A DNA stretch of 27,042 bases from an uncultured Holdemanella sp. (lineage in GTDB: Bacteria; Bacillota_I; Bacilli_A; Erysipelotrichales; Erysipelotrichaceae). The translations under genes were made by a program, and so were the position numbers. The DNA is taken from positions 1-27,042 of the forward strand of contig CAAEDN010000010.1 of the NCBI GenBank assembly GCA_900754615.1, given 5' to 3'. The notes below the pieces were generated by a model. That model saw only the letters and a list, made by a program, of their open reading frames with translations, had not been told where the DNA came from and did not search any database. This document shows positions 15,441 to 22,531 of this stretch, piece after piece. How positions within the stretch are numbered: position 1 is the first letter of the stretch; each line of letters begins with the position of its first letter.

Positions 15441-16457
15441 CTACCTCACATATACATTATATTCATTTTTTTCAATAACTTCACCCACAACATATAGTTC
15501 AAGATTATTTTCTAAAAAATCATTCTGTATCTTATCTACATCTTCCTTTGACACACTTGCCAACAAGCCACCACTGGTTTGTGGATCAAACAAGATTTCT
15601 TCCGTAAAGAAATCACAATCAAAATAAATCTTACCTTCTACACTATTTCGATTGGTCTGTGCAGCCCCACTCAAATAAAATTCTTCAACATACTTCTGGC
15701 AATCATCAAAATATGGAATCGAATCCTTATAAATCACTGCACTATTTTTCTCGTCTAACATCTCATTTAAATGCACCAACAAGCCAAAACCAGTTACGTC
15801 TGTTAAAGCATGCACATCATATTTTTTTAAAACATCACACGCATACTTGTTCAATGTAGTCATGCTTTTAAAGACACGCTGCTGCATACTTTCTGAGCAA
15901 TCACCCATGCGTAAGGCATTTAATGTTAATCCTACTCCTAATGGCTTTGTCAAAATCAAGACATCTCCACTTTCAGTTCCATTATTTTTCTTTACGTCTT
16001 TTGGATTTACCAAACCCGTCACACTCAAGCCATACTTAATTGAATCATCACGAATAGAGTGTCCACCTGCCAACGCACATTCAGCTTCAACTAATTTAGA
16101 ATTTCCTCCTTCAATAATCTTCCCTAAAATATTCAAATCCTCATTATCAGGAAAACACACGATGTTTAAAGCTGTTTTGGGAGTTCCATTCATCGCATAA
16201 ATATCACTTAGTGCATTTGTAGCTGCTATTTGACCATACAAATATGGATCTTCTACCATAGGAGGAAAAAAATCTAAAGTAGATACAAAAGCTTGATTTT
16301 CATCAATTTGATAGACAGCCGCATCATCTCTAGAATCAAAACCGACCAAAACATTTTCATCTTTAAATGAATCAATCTTCTCTAAGATGTGACTCAATTT
16401 TTTAGCACCCAATTTGGCACTACATCCTCCACTCTTACAATATATTTTCTCGTTCAT
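15441..16457 (-). CDS. selD: Selenide, water dikinase SelD (Cys form)
   Basis: SelD makes selenophosphate from selenide and ATP. The 338-residue protein shows GGCSAKLG at its N terminus: Cys12 aligns with the catalytic Cys/Sec 17 of Escherichia coli SelD and Lys15 with Lys20. The codon at Cys12 is TGT, so it does not depend on selenocysteine. The ATP and metal sites appear as VGFDSRDDAAVYQ, STLDFFPPMVEDPY, AGGHSIRD and TDVTGFGLL, and FDPQTSGGLL marks the C-terminal domain. The ATG at 16457 overlaps the DUF3343 stop (TGATG); an upstream TTG in frame is less likely. No SelA/SelB is in the window, so its product is assigned to the hydroxylase cofactor route. Confidence 0.96.
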   Translation of the reverse strand: MNEKIYCKSGGCSAKLGAKKLSHILEKIDSFKDENVLVGFDSRDDAAVYQIDENQAFVSTLDFFPPMVEDPYLYGQIAATNALSDIYAMNGTPKTALNIVCFPDNEDLNILGKIIEGGNSKLVEAECALAGGHSIRDDSIKYGLSVTGLVNPKDVKKNNGTESGDVLILTKPLGVGLTLNALRMGDCSESMQQRVFKSMTTLNKYACDVLKKYDVHALTDVTGFGLLVHLNEMLDEKNSAVIYKDSIPYFDDCQKYVEEFYLSGAAQTNRNSVEGKIYFDCDFFTEEILFDPQTSGGLLASVSKEDVDKIQNDFLENNLELYVVGEVIEKNEYNVYVR

Positions 16458-16678
16458 CAAAAATTCACCCTAACTATATCCTCATACAAAACACCTTGTT
16501 CTTGTAAAAATATTCTCCACTTTTCAACATCTAAATCTTTAGACATAAAACACATACCACAACCAGCTTTAACGCAACTTGGAACAGGTATCATACGACC
16601 ATTTTTTGTCTTAGACTCCAAATCTAAAGCATCTTGAATACTTTTAAAAGTAATAATCAACACTTCTTCTTTATTCAT
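16457..16678 (-). CDS. DUF3343 putative selenium/sulfur carrier protein
   Basis: A 73-residue DUF3343 protein. It has a beta-alpha start (VLIITFKSIQDALDLE) and a cysteine block at Cys35, Cys40 and Cys43 (SCVKAGCGMC). DUF3343 proteins often sit beside SelD, YedF and class V aminotransferases and have been proposed as small Se/S carriers; that function is inference. The frame opens with a TTG at 16684, but the ATG at 16678 is preferred. It overlaps the end of the ModE-like gene by 8 bases and the selD start by one base, so the three genes are translationally linked. The extra cysteines around the usual single conserved one may form a metal or perselenide site. Confidence 0.85.
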   Translation of the reverse strand: MNKEEVLIITFKSIQDALDLESKTKNGRMIPVPSCVKAGCGMCFMSKDLDVEKWRIFLQEQGVLYEDIVRVNF

Positions 16679-17003
16679 TTTCAAATATTTCCTTAAAGAC
16701 TTCGTCTGTATACATATCCACTTTTTCTTTGAATACTTTATATTTGTGAACCAATATTTTCCCTTCTGGTGTTAAAAAAGAACCACCACCATGGTTGCCT
16801 CCACTTGTCGTGTGCACAAGCTCATAGCCTAAGTCTTCCTGAGCTCTTTTAATGATTTTCCAAGCCTTTGAGTTTGACATCCCCATTTCTTTATAAGCCT
16901 TAGATAAAGACCCATATTGATCACATAAGTCTAAAAGTTCTACAACACCTTTGCCAAAATTTGGTTCATTATTACCAATTTGAATCTTTAGTTTATATCT
17001 CAT
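16671..17003 (-). CDS. ModE-like winged-helix DNA-binding protein without sensor domain
   Basis: A 110-residue ModE-type N-terminal winged-helix protein. The helix-turn-helix is seen in GVVELLDLCDQYGSLSKAYKEMGMSNSKAWKIIKRAQE and the wing in GGNHGGGSFLTPEGKILV, the typical ModE pattern with its Gly-rich turn. The two C-terminal TOBE/Mop domains that bind molybdate in classical ModE are absent, so the ligand, if any, is not evident. I use the ATG at 17003, which overlaps the preceding stop as ATGA and gives MRYKLKIQIGN; the longer frame adds ten residues read from the previous gene. It probably regulates this molybdenum operon, perhaps by answering another signal. Confidence 0.85.
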   Translation of the reverse strand: MRYKLKIQIGNNEPNFGKGVVELLDLCDQYGSLSKAYKEMGMSNSKAWKIIKRAQEDLGYELVHTTSGGNHGGGSFLTPEGKILVHKYKVFKEKVDMYTDEVFKEIFENE

Positions 17004-18013
17004 TTTCCAAATCCACAATTCGGATATGTGCATACCTTACATCCTAAGCACAATCCACCTTCACCTAAATCACACAATTCTTCATATGTCACTCTATCTT
17101 TGGCAAGTAAACGAGGAAGTACTAAATCAAATACCGTTCTTTTGGCATACATCACACATCCTGGAAGTCCTACAATAGGAACTTCTCCTTTATAGGAAAG
17201 TAAAAACATAGCACCTGGAAGCACAGGAGATCCATAACTAATAATATTAGCACCTGTATTTTTGATTGCGAGTGGTGTTTTATCATCTGGATCTACGCTC
17301 ATTCCACCTGTACAAAGCACGATATCCACGCCTTGGGCTAAAGCTTCATTGATTTTTTCGGTTACCATTTTATCATTGTCATCACAAATCGCATGGTACA
17401 CCATTTCACAGCCGAATTCAGCCAGTTTATCTTGAATAACCGGTGTAAATGTATCTTGAATCCTTCCTTTATACACTTCACTTCCAGTTGTGATTATAGC
17501 TGCTTTTTTTAATATAAAAGGCTTGATTTCTAAAATGGGAGATGAAATTAATGATCGTGCTTTATCCATCTTTTCCTTTTCAATCACCAACGGAATAATA
17601 CGCATACCCGCAAGTTTATCTCCCGGATTTACTACCGTATTTCCATGACGAGTCGCAATCATCATCTGTCCAAATGAATTTACCGCAAATAATACTTTTC
17701 GATCCACTTTAAACAAACCATGAATTTCACTTTTTAATTCAATTTTTCCTTCTTTGATTTCACCATACGACATGTGTTCATTTTTACACATATCTAGTAA
17801 AACCATAGCTGCATCATTTTCATGCATCATGTTCTCGTCATTTTCCCAAACATATAAATGTTCTTTTCCAACTGACAACAATAAAGGAATATCTTCTTCT
17901 GTCACGATATGACCCTTACGAAAAAGGGCATCTTTTGTGACACCCCTTATAATTTGCGTAATATCATGACAAAGTACATGCCCCACGGCATCCTGTGTCT
18001 TGATTAATTTCAT
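17000..18013 (-). CDS. MoeA/MogA-like molybdopterin-binding protein with C-terminal Cys cluster
   Basis: A 337-residue molybdopterin-binding protein. The MoCF_biosynth domain lies at about residues 170-310 (AAIITTGSEVYKGRI, then DIVLCTGGMSVDPDDKTP and VPIVGLPGCVMYAKRTVFD). The N-terminal part is shorter than in true MoeA and lacks an obvious full MoeA domain II. At the extreme C terminus lie Cys322, 325, 328 and 333 (CX2CX2CX4C) followed by GFGK, which may bind an iron-sulfur cluster or zinc. This kind of protein recurs in Clostridia-type molybdenum loci and may insert molybdate into molybdopterin or hand over the cofactor. The modA stop lies one base upstream; the AAGGAG ribosome site is inside the end of modA. 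No MoeA of normal length is visible, so this one may replace it. Confidence 0.85.
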   Translation of the reverse strand: MKLIKTQDAVGHVLCHDITQIIRGVTKDALFRKGHIVTEEDIPLLLSVGKEHLYVWENDENMMHENDAAMVLLDMCKNEHMSYGEIKEGKIELKSEIHGLFKVDRKVLFAVNSFGQMMIATRHGNTVVNPGDKLAGMRIIPLVIEKEKMDKARSLISSPILEIKPFILKKAAIITTGSEVYKGRIQDTFTPVIQDKLAEFGCEMVYHAICDDNDKMVTEKINEALAQGVDIVLCTGGMSVDPDDKTPLAIKNTGANIISYGSPVLPGAMFLLSYKGEVPIVGLPGCVMYAKRTVFDLVLPRLLAKDRVTYEELCDLGEGGLCLGCKVCTYPNCGFGK

Positions 18014-18014
18014 G

Positions 18015-18791
18015 TTATTCTCCTTTTTTAAATCCGTATTTCTTGAATACTTTTAAAGCTTTATCGCTCTTTAAGAATTCAATTAATGAATTGGCCTCAT
18101 CTTTATGCTTTGTACTCGATACACGACCCACTGGATATAGTACGGGTGTAACTAATAATGAATCATCGCACTCTGCCACTACCTCTACTTTATCACTACT
18201 TGCAGCATCTGTCGCGTAAACTAAACCGATTTCTGCATTTTGTGTTTCAACTTGAGACAATACTTCTGTCACATTTCCTGCTAAACTTAAACAATCTTGA
18301 ATGGAATCCCATACACCTAAATTTGTCAAAGCTTCTTTTGCGTAGCTTCCTGCAGGAACTACTTCTGGATCTCCAATCGCAATAATTGAAGCATCTTTAA
18401 TATTATCAAATCCAGTGACTGTTGTAGTGCTAGCTTTTCCTTTGATCAATACCAATTTATTCTCTAATACATTTGAAATTGAATCTGCATCCACTAAATC
18501 TTCATCTTTTAAAGCGTTCATCTGTGTTGTAGCTGCACTAAAGAAGACATCGGCATCTAATCCTTTTTCAATTTGAAGCTGTAATTTTCCACTACTATCA
18601 TAAACACCTTCGATTGTTACATTTGGATATTCCTTTTCAAACATTGGAATCAATTCATTTTCAAATGCATTTTCCAAACTTGCGGCTGCCGCAATTGTAA
18701 GTTTAACTTGGTTTTCTGGTTCATTTGAACTACAACCAAATAAACTTGTGGCCATGACTCCAGCCAATAAAATACTTAATCCTTTTTTCAT
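18015..18791 (-). CDS. modA: Molybdate ABC transporter substrate-binding lipoprotein ModA
   Basis: ModA captures molybdate outside the membrane and delivers it to ModBC. The 258-residue product has a lipoprotein signal (SILLAGVMATSLFGC, lipid-attached Cys20). The mature domain reads LTIAAAASLENAFEN, DSSGKLQLQIEKGLDADVFFSA and VPAGSYAKEAL, typical ModA oxyanion-binding segments. Near the C terminus is GLVYATDAASSDKVEVVAE, also characteristic. Tungstate transport is not excluded. The ATG overlaps the modC stop as ATGA. Gene order B-C-A is somewhat unusual, because most operons read A-B-C. Confidence 0.93.
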   Translation of the reverse strand: MKKGLSILLAGVMATSLFGCSSNEPENQVKLTIAAAASLENAFENELIPMFEKEYPNVTIEGVYDSSGKLQLQIEKGLDADVFFSAATTQMNALKDEDLVDADSISNVLENKLVLIKGKASTTTVTGFDNIKDASIIAIGDPEVVPAGSYAKEALTNLGVWDSIQDCLSLAGNVTEVLSQVETQNAEIGLVYATDAASSDKVEVVAECDDSLLVTPVLYPVGRVSSTKHKDEANSLIEFLKSDKALKVFKKYGFKKGE

Positions 18792-19420
18792 CTGATCTTT
18801 CCTTGTTTAATTTTATATTTTAGATCACACAACTCATTTACTTCTTCCTTATTGTGCGATACAAAAATAATTGGTTTTGAAATTTGAAGTTCACTTTTAA
18901 GCTCCTGTAATAAATCTTTCTTCAAATCTTCATCTAAAGCACTAAATGGTTCATCCAATAAAAGAACATCTGGCTCATAAGCCATCAAGCGAGCCAATGC
19001 CACTCTCTGTCTTTGTCCACCCGATAATTGTTTAGGATATCTTGAAGCAAGTTCACTAATTTGAAATTGTTTCATCACTCTTTTAACAACAAAATCCACA
19101 TCATTCACTTTTCTAGCTTTCAATCCCACACTTATATTTTCATATACATTCATATTGGGAAATAGAGCATAGCTTTGAAACATATAGCCCACATTTCGTT
19201 TTTGAATCGGTACATTTATTTTCTTTTCTGAATCAAATAAAACACAATCATTTAATACAATTCTTCCCTTATCTGGCGTTTCAATTCCAGCTATACATTT
19301 TAATGTCATACTTTTACCAGATCCTGAAGCTCCCATAAGCCCTAGAATATTGTCATTTACTTGAAAAGAAACATCTAAATCAAATTCTGCAAGCTTTTTA
19401 TATATTTGTACTTCCAACAT
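18788..19420 (-). CDS. modC: Molybdate ABC transporter ATP-binding protein ModC (short form)
   Basis: The ATPase of the molybdate importer. The 210-residue protein has Walker A GASGSGKS (about 30-37), Q-loop FQSYALFPNMNVYENI, signature LSGGQRQRVALARL, Walker B DVLLLDEPFSALD and switch His in FVSHNKEEV. Classical ModC is about 350 residues because it carries a C-terminal TOBE domain that senses molybdate; that whole part is missing here, ending just after KQGKIR. The stop is followed by modA with a 4-base overlap, so this is the natural end and not a frameshift. The ATG directly follows the modB stop, and the ribosome site AAAAGGAG is within the end of modB. Confidence 0.92.
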   Translation of the reverse strand: MLEVQIYKKLAEFDLDVSFQVNDNILGLMGASGSGKSMTLKCIAGIETPDKGRIVLNDCVLFDSEKKINVPIQKRNVGYMFQSYALFPNMNVYENISVGLKARKVNDVDFVVKRVMKQFQISELASRYPKQLSGGQRQRVALARLMAYEPDVLLLDEPFSALDEDLKKDLLQELKSELQISKPIIFVSHNKEEVNELCDLKYKIKQGKIR

Positions 19421-20095
19421 TTAGAAACTCCTTTTCTTTCGAACATATAGTTGATAAAGATTCAACAAAATCACGGCTATAAAACAAATGCCAATGATCA
19501 CCCACACATAAAAGGCTGCTGATTCCATATCTCCACTCATCACTTCACTATAAACAGCTACAGGCAGTGTTCTTGTCTTTCCAATAATGTTTCCTGCAAG
19601 CATTGCGGTTGCGCCAAACTCGCCTAAACCACGCGCAAAGGCCAGTACTCCACCACTAATAATTCCAGGCAAAGCATTGGGAATTAACACCTTTAAAAAG
19701 ATGTTCCATTCGCTCATCCCTAAAGTTCTTGCGGCATATACTAAATCTGTGTCCACTTGTTCAAAAGCACCTCTAGAGTTTCGATACATGAGTGGAAATG
19801 AAATAACCACAGCTGCGATTACAGTCGCACTAAAGCTAAATGCGATACGAATTCCGAATACATTCATAAAAAATTTTCCTATAGGTTGATTCACGCCAAA
19901 TATCATCAATAAGAAAAAGCCAGCTACTGTAGGTGGTAAAACCATTGGCAATGTAAAGATTCCATCAAAGACCATTTTCAAAGCTTCGCTCTTTCTTGAA
20001 TAGATCCACCAGGCAGCAAGTAAACCAAGAATAAACGTAATCACAATTGTGATACTTGCGGTTTTTAAAGATATCCAAATTGGCGTTAAATCCAA
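19421..20095 (-). CDS. modB: Molybdate ABC transporter permease ModB
   Basis: The membrane channel of the molybdate importer: five to six hydrophobic helices and the conserved EAA-loop region YAARTLGMSEWNIFLKVLIP followed by GEFGATAMLAGNI. Length is 224 residues with the TTG at 20095, one base after the preceding stop and with AAGGA 6 bases upstream. This yields the family-like start LDLTPIWISLKTA with the first residue read as Met. A GTG at 20125 and another at 20116 in the same frame are possible alternatives, but both lie inside the preceding coding sequence. The gene is contiguous with modC and modA and follows MOSC-MogA directly. Confidence 0.9.
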   Translation of the reverse strand: MDLTPIWISLKTASITIVITFILGLLAAWWIYSRKSEALKMVFDGIFTLPMVLPPTVAGFFLLMIFGVNQPIGKFFMNVFGIRIAFSFSATVIAAVVISFPLMYRNSRGAFEQVDTDLVYAARTLGMSEWNIFLKVLIPNALPGIISGGVLAFARGLGEFGATAMLAGNIIGKTRTLPVAVYSEVMSGDMESAAFYVWVIIGICFIAVILLNLYQLYVRKKRSF

Positions 20096-20096
20096 A

Positions 20097-21032
20097 TTAC
20101 TTCCTTGCGCACTCACTCGCTTCACCCTTCATAATTTCTAAACCATGTTTTAATGGACCTAAAATAATATCTAAACTCTCTTTAACTGCCTTAGGACTTC
20201 CTGGTAAATTGATAATCAAGGTTTTATTTCTTAAAACACTTACACCACGAGACAACATCGCCTTATTTGTATATTTCATCGATTCATAGCGCAATGCCTC
20301 ACTAATACCTGGAACATTTCTTGTCATGACTTTCATTGTGGCTTCTGGCGTCACATCACGAACACTTAGTCCTGTACCTCCGGTTGTAAGAATCAAATCA
20401 TTTTGGCAACGATCACTTAAATTGATCAATTGTGAAACAATTTCATTTTCATCATCCGCAATCACTGTCACACTTGTCACATTGTATCCTTGTTCTTGCA
20501 TGATTTTTTCAATTAATGGACCACTCTCATCTTTTCTTTGTCCAATACTTGCCTTATCACTTAATGTCAATACGGCTACACGCATTCTAGTATCTTTATT
20601 TTCAATGACTTCAACGGTATCCCCAATACAAATATGTCCACCATGTATTACACGCGTAAATACACCAAGATGTGGCATAATACACTGTCCTACTTGATGA
20701 TAGATTGCACAATGCGAATGACAGCTTTTACCAATTTGTGTCAGTTCTAGTAATACATCCCCAATCTTAAATTGTGTTCCTACTGGATAGCTTGTGAATT
20801 CAATACCTGATACAAGTAAGTTTTCACCAAAAGCTCCATCTTCTACATTGGCACCTTTGGCCTTAAATTCTTCACGCTTTTCATAAGATAATAAGGAAAC
20901 TTGGCGATGCCATTTACCTGCATGCGCATCATTTTCTAATCCATGATTCTCAATAATTTCAATATCATGAACCGGATGTTTTTCCGTTCCCTTTTGTTCA
21001 CTAATACAAATAGCTTTAATTATTCCTTCCAT
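20097..21032 (-). CDS. MOSC-MogA fusion, molybdenum cofactor sulfuration/adenylylation protein
   Basis: A 311-residue two-domain protein. Residues 1 to about 145 are a MOSC domain, with GLENDAHAGKWHRQVSLLS, GAFGENLLVSG and a conserved cysteine at 104 in GKSCHSHC. Residues about 150-305 are a MogA/MoaB-type molybdopterin-binding domain with VAVLTLSDKASIGQRKDESG, ILTTGGTGLSVRDVTPEA and LIINLPGSPKAVKE. MOSC domains carry sulfur or bind Moco, and MogA adenylylates molybdopterin before metal insertion, so the fusion may keep the cofactor within one protein. Similar fusions are known in Bacillota. GGGGA lies 6 bases before the ATG. The start overlaps the end of moaC by 13 bases. Confidence 0.9.
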   Translation of the reverse strand: MEGIIKAICISEQKGTEKHPVHDIEIIENHGLENDAHAGKWHRQVSLLSYEKREEFKAKGANVEDGAFGENLLVSGIEFTSYPVGTQFKIGDVLLELTQIGKSCHSHCAIYHQVGQCIMPHLGVFTRVIHGGHICIGDTVEVIENKDTRMRVAVLTLSDKASIGQRKDESGPLIEKIMQEQGYNVTSVTVIADDENEIVSQLINLSDRCQNDLILTTGGTGLSVRDVTPEATMKVMTRNVPGISEALRYESMKYTNKAMLSRGVSVLRNKTLIINLPGSPKAVKESLDIILGPLKHGLEIMKGEASECARK

Positions 21033-21496
21033 ACAAAATCCCCACTTTTTCCACCTGATTTAGAAACTAGATGTACATTCTTGATTTCCATATCTTTACT
21101 TATAGCTTTACACATATCATAAATTGTCAAAAGACAAACATTTACACCTGTCAAAGCTTCCATTTCTACACCCGTTTTTCCATTACACTTCACGGTACAG
21201 TAGGCATAGATTAAACAATTCGCTCTATCAACATCAAAATCAATATTGACCTTATTGATCATTAAAGGATGACATAATGGAATCAAATCACTCGTCTTTT
21301 TTACACCCATAATTCCAGCAATACGAGCGACTCCAAGAACATCTCCTTTTTTCATGTCACACTGCTCAATTTTATGTAGAATTTCTTCATTTACCAATAT
21401 ACTTCCAACCGCACGTGCACTTCTTGAGGTAATATCCTTTTCGCTTACGTCTACCATGCGTGCATTTCCATGTTCATCAAAATGTGTTAATTCCAT
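21020..21496 (-). CDS. moaC: Cyclic pyranopterin monophosphate synthase MoaC
   Basis: MoaC converts the MoaA product (3',8-cyclo-GTP) to cyclic pyranopterin monophosphate. The 158-residue protein has ARMVDVSEKDITSRSARAVG at the N terminus, KKTSDLIPLCHPLM in the middle and GVEMEALTGVNVCLLTIYDMCK toward the end, all family signatures. The frame opens at 21514, but GGAGG lies 5 bases before the ATG at 21496, giving MELTHFDEHG, which matches the normal start. That ribosome site is formed by the last two glycine codons of moaA. moaA, moaC and the MOSC-MogA gene are evidently one transcript. Confidence 0.95.
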   Translation of the reverse strand: MELTHFDEHGNARMVDVSEKDITSRSARAVGSILVNEEILHKIEQCDMKKGDVLGVARIAGIMGVKKTSDLIPLCHPLMINKVNIDFDVDRANCLIYAYCTVKCNGKTGVEMEALTGVNVCLLTIYDMCKAISKDMEIKNVHLVSKSGGKSGDFVWKE

Positions 21497-21497
21497 T

Positions 21498-22442
21498 TTA
21501 ACCTCCAATTTCATTCATCATCGTCGACGAATGTTCATACTCAAAATGATGTTCCTTAGGCTTCTTGAATATCCACTCTTTCATCACTTTTTCTAGTTCT
21601 TCCAAATCATTTAAATATGATTTTAAATCCACTCCATCCATATGAAATAAACATAGTTTCAATCGTCCTACACTACTTAAACGCACGCGATTGCATTGGT
21701 CACAAAACTTATTATGTAAAGCTTCAATAAAACCAATATATCCCTGAAACTCTGGTATTGTATAATAATGGGCCGGTCCATTGCCAAGCTTATGATCATA
21801 TGCATTTAATATGTAATTCTTTTGTACATATTTAATCAGTTCATTCATTTTGGTGTTTCGATCACTATATTTTAGTGGCATCAATTCAATGAATCGCAGC
21901 GCAATCTTTTTATCTTTGATGAGTTCTAACATAGATTCAAATCGAGAAAATGAAAACAGATTGTCCACAACACAATTCACTTTCACAGAGATCCCAATCT
22001 GATAGGCATATTCTAGATTTGAAAGAACCTTCTTCAAATTGTTCTTTTTACATATTTTCAAATATTCAGATTCATCGAGTGTGTCAATTGAAAAGTTAAT
22101 ACAGTCAAGACCAATCTTTTTGAGTTCATCTAAATCTGTAAAAGAAAATAAACTTCCATTCGTCGTTAAAGTGACTTGTTCAACACCATGTAACTCTTTC
22201 AATTTACGAATAAATTCAATATAGCCTTTACGAAGTGTAGGTTCTCCACCCGTGATTTTAAATCGAGTGATTCCCAAAGTAATGGCACATCTACAAATAT
22301 CTAAAAGTTGTTCATACGTCAATATATCTGAATGACAAAGATGTTTTGAAATGTCTGGCTTGCAGTAGTAACAAGCATAGTTACATCTGTCAGTTAATGA
22401 GATTCGCATATAATTTATATTCCGACCAAATGAATCTTGCAT
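21498..22442 (-). CDS. moaA: GTP 3',8-cyclase MoaA (radical SAM)
   Basis: MoaA is the radical-SAM enzyme that starts molybdenum cofactor synthesis from GTP, releasing 5'-deoxyadenosine. The 314-residue protein has the N-terminal cluster motif CX3CX2C (Cys20, 24, 27), the SAM-binding TGGEPTLR, a second cluster CX2CX13C in FCDQCNRVRL...LC, and the conserved C-terminal Gly-Gly. The longest frame begins with a TTG at 22469, but GGAAAGG lies 5 bases before the ATG at 22442, which yields MQDSFGRNINYMRISLTDRC, the normal family start. It is the first gene of the fifteen-gene molybdenum-selenium operon. I cannot name a convincing promoter on its strand, and there is no room for a Moco riboswitch. Confidence 0.95.
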   Translation of the reverse strand: MQDSFGRNINYMRISLTDRCNYACYYCKPDISKHLCHSDILTYEQLLDICRCAITLGITRFKITGGEPTLRKGYIEFIRKLKELHGVEQVTLTTNGSLFSFTDLDELKKIGLDCINFSIDTLDESEYLKICKKNNLKKVLSNLEYAYQIGISVKVNCVVDNLFSFSRFESMLELIKDKKIALRFIELMPLKYSDRNTKMNELIKYVQKNYILNAYDHKLGNGPAHYYTIPEFQGYIGFIEALHNKFCDQCNRVRLSSVGRLKLCLFHMDGVDLKSYLNDLEELEKVMKEWIFKKPKEHHFEYEHSSTMMNEIGG

Positions 22443-22496
22443 AAAATCCTTTCCGTTATTCTCAAGCAAGAATAACCAACTGATTCAATTTTATCA

Positions 22497-22525
22497 TTGA
22501 ATTCACATTTTATCTACTTTAAAAT
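22497..22525 (+). promoter_or_regulatory. Promoter of tag, probably giving a leaderless mRNA
   Basis: TTGAAT (22497-22502), 17 bases, then TAAAAT (22520-22525) on the plus strand. Only six bases separate the -10 box from the ATG at 22532, so transcription should begin at or next to the start codon. No Shine-Dalgarno sequence is present. Confidence 0.7.
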
Positions 22526-22531
22526 GAATTC
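22499..22531. repeat. Near-perfect palindrome between moaA and tag
   Basis: GAATTCACATTTTA and TAAAATGAATTC are arms of an inverted repeat, with one CA insertion in the left arm and a 7-base centre. It covers the tag promoter -10 box and ends directly before the tag ATG. It would bind a dimeric protein well and could serve as an operator for the divergent pair. Confidence 0.55.

Noticed and set aside
16415..16430. Possible selenocysteine (TGA) at the SelD active site
   Set aside because: The codon for residue 12 is TGT on the coding strand, so this is the cysteine form with no in-frame TGA.
18788..19420. modC truncated by frameshift
   Set aside because: The stop overlaps modA by ATGA and no TOBE-like sequence is found in other frames downstream, so the short form is natural.
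20326..20697. Plus-strand frame of 123 codons inside MOSC-MogA
   Set aside because: It is antisense to a well-conserved gene, with no ribosome site and no recognisable motif; other long antisense frames (for example 535-900 and 15847-16200) were rejected likewise.
22443..22469. TTG start for moaA nine codons upstream
   Set aside because: The extra residues do not match the family, and a ribosome site lies 5 bases before the ATG at 22442.
22443..22531. Moco riboswitch upstream of moaA
   Set aside because: Only about 90 bases separate the two divergent ATGs, and I see none of the multi-stem structure expected.
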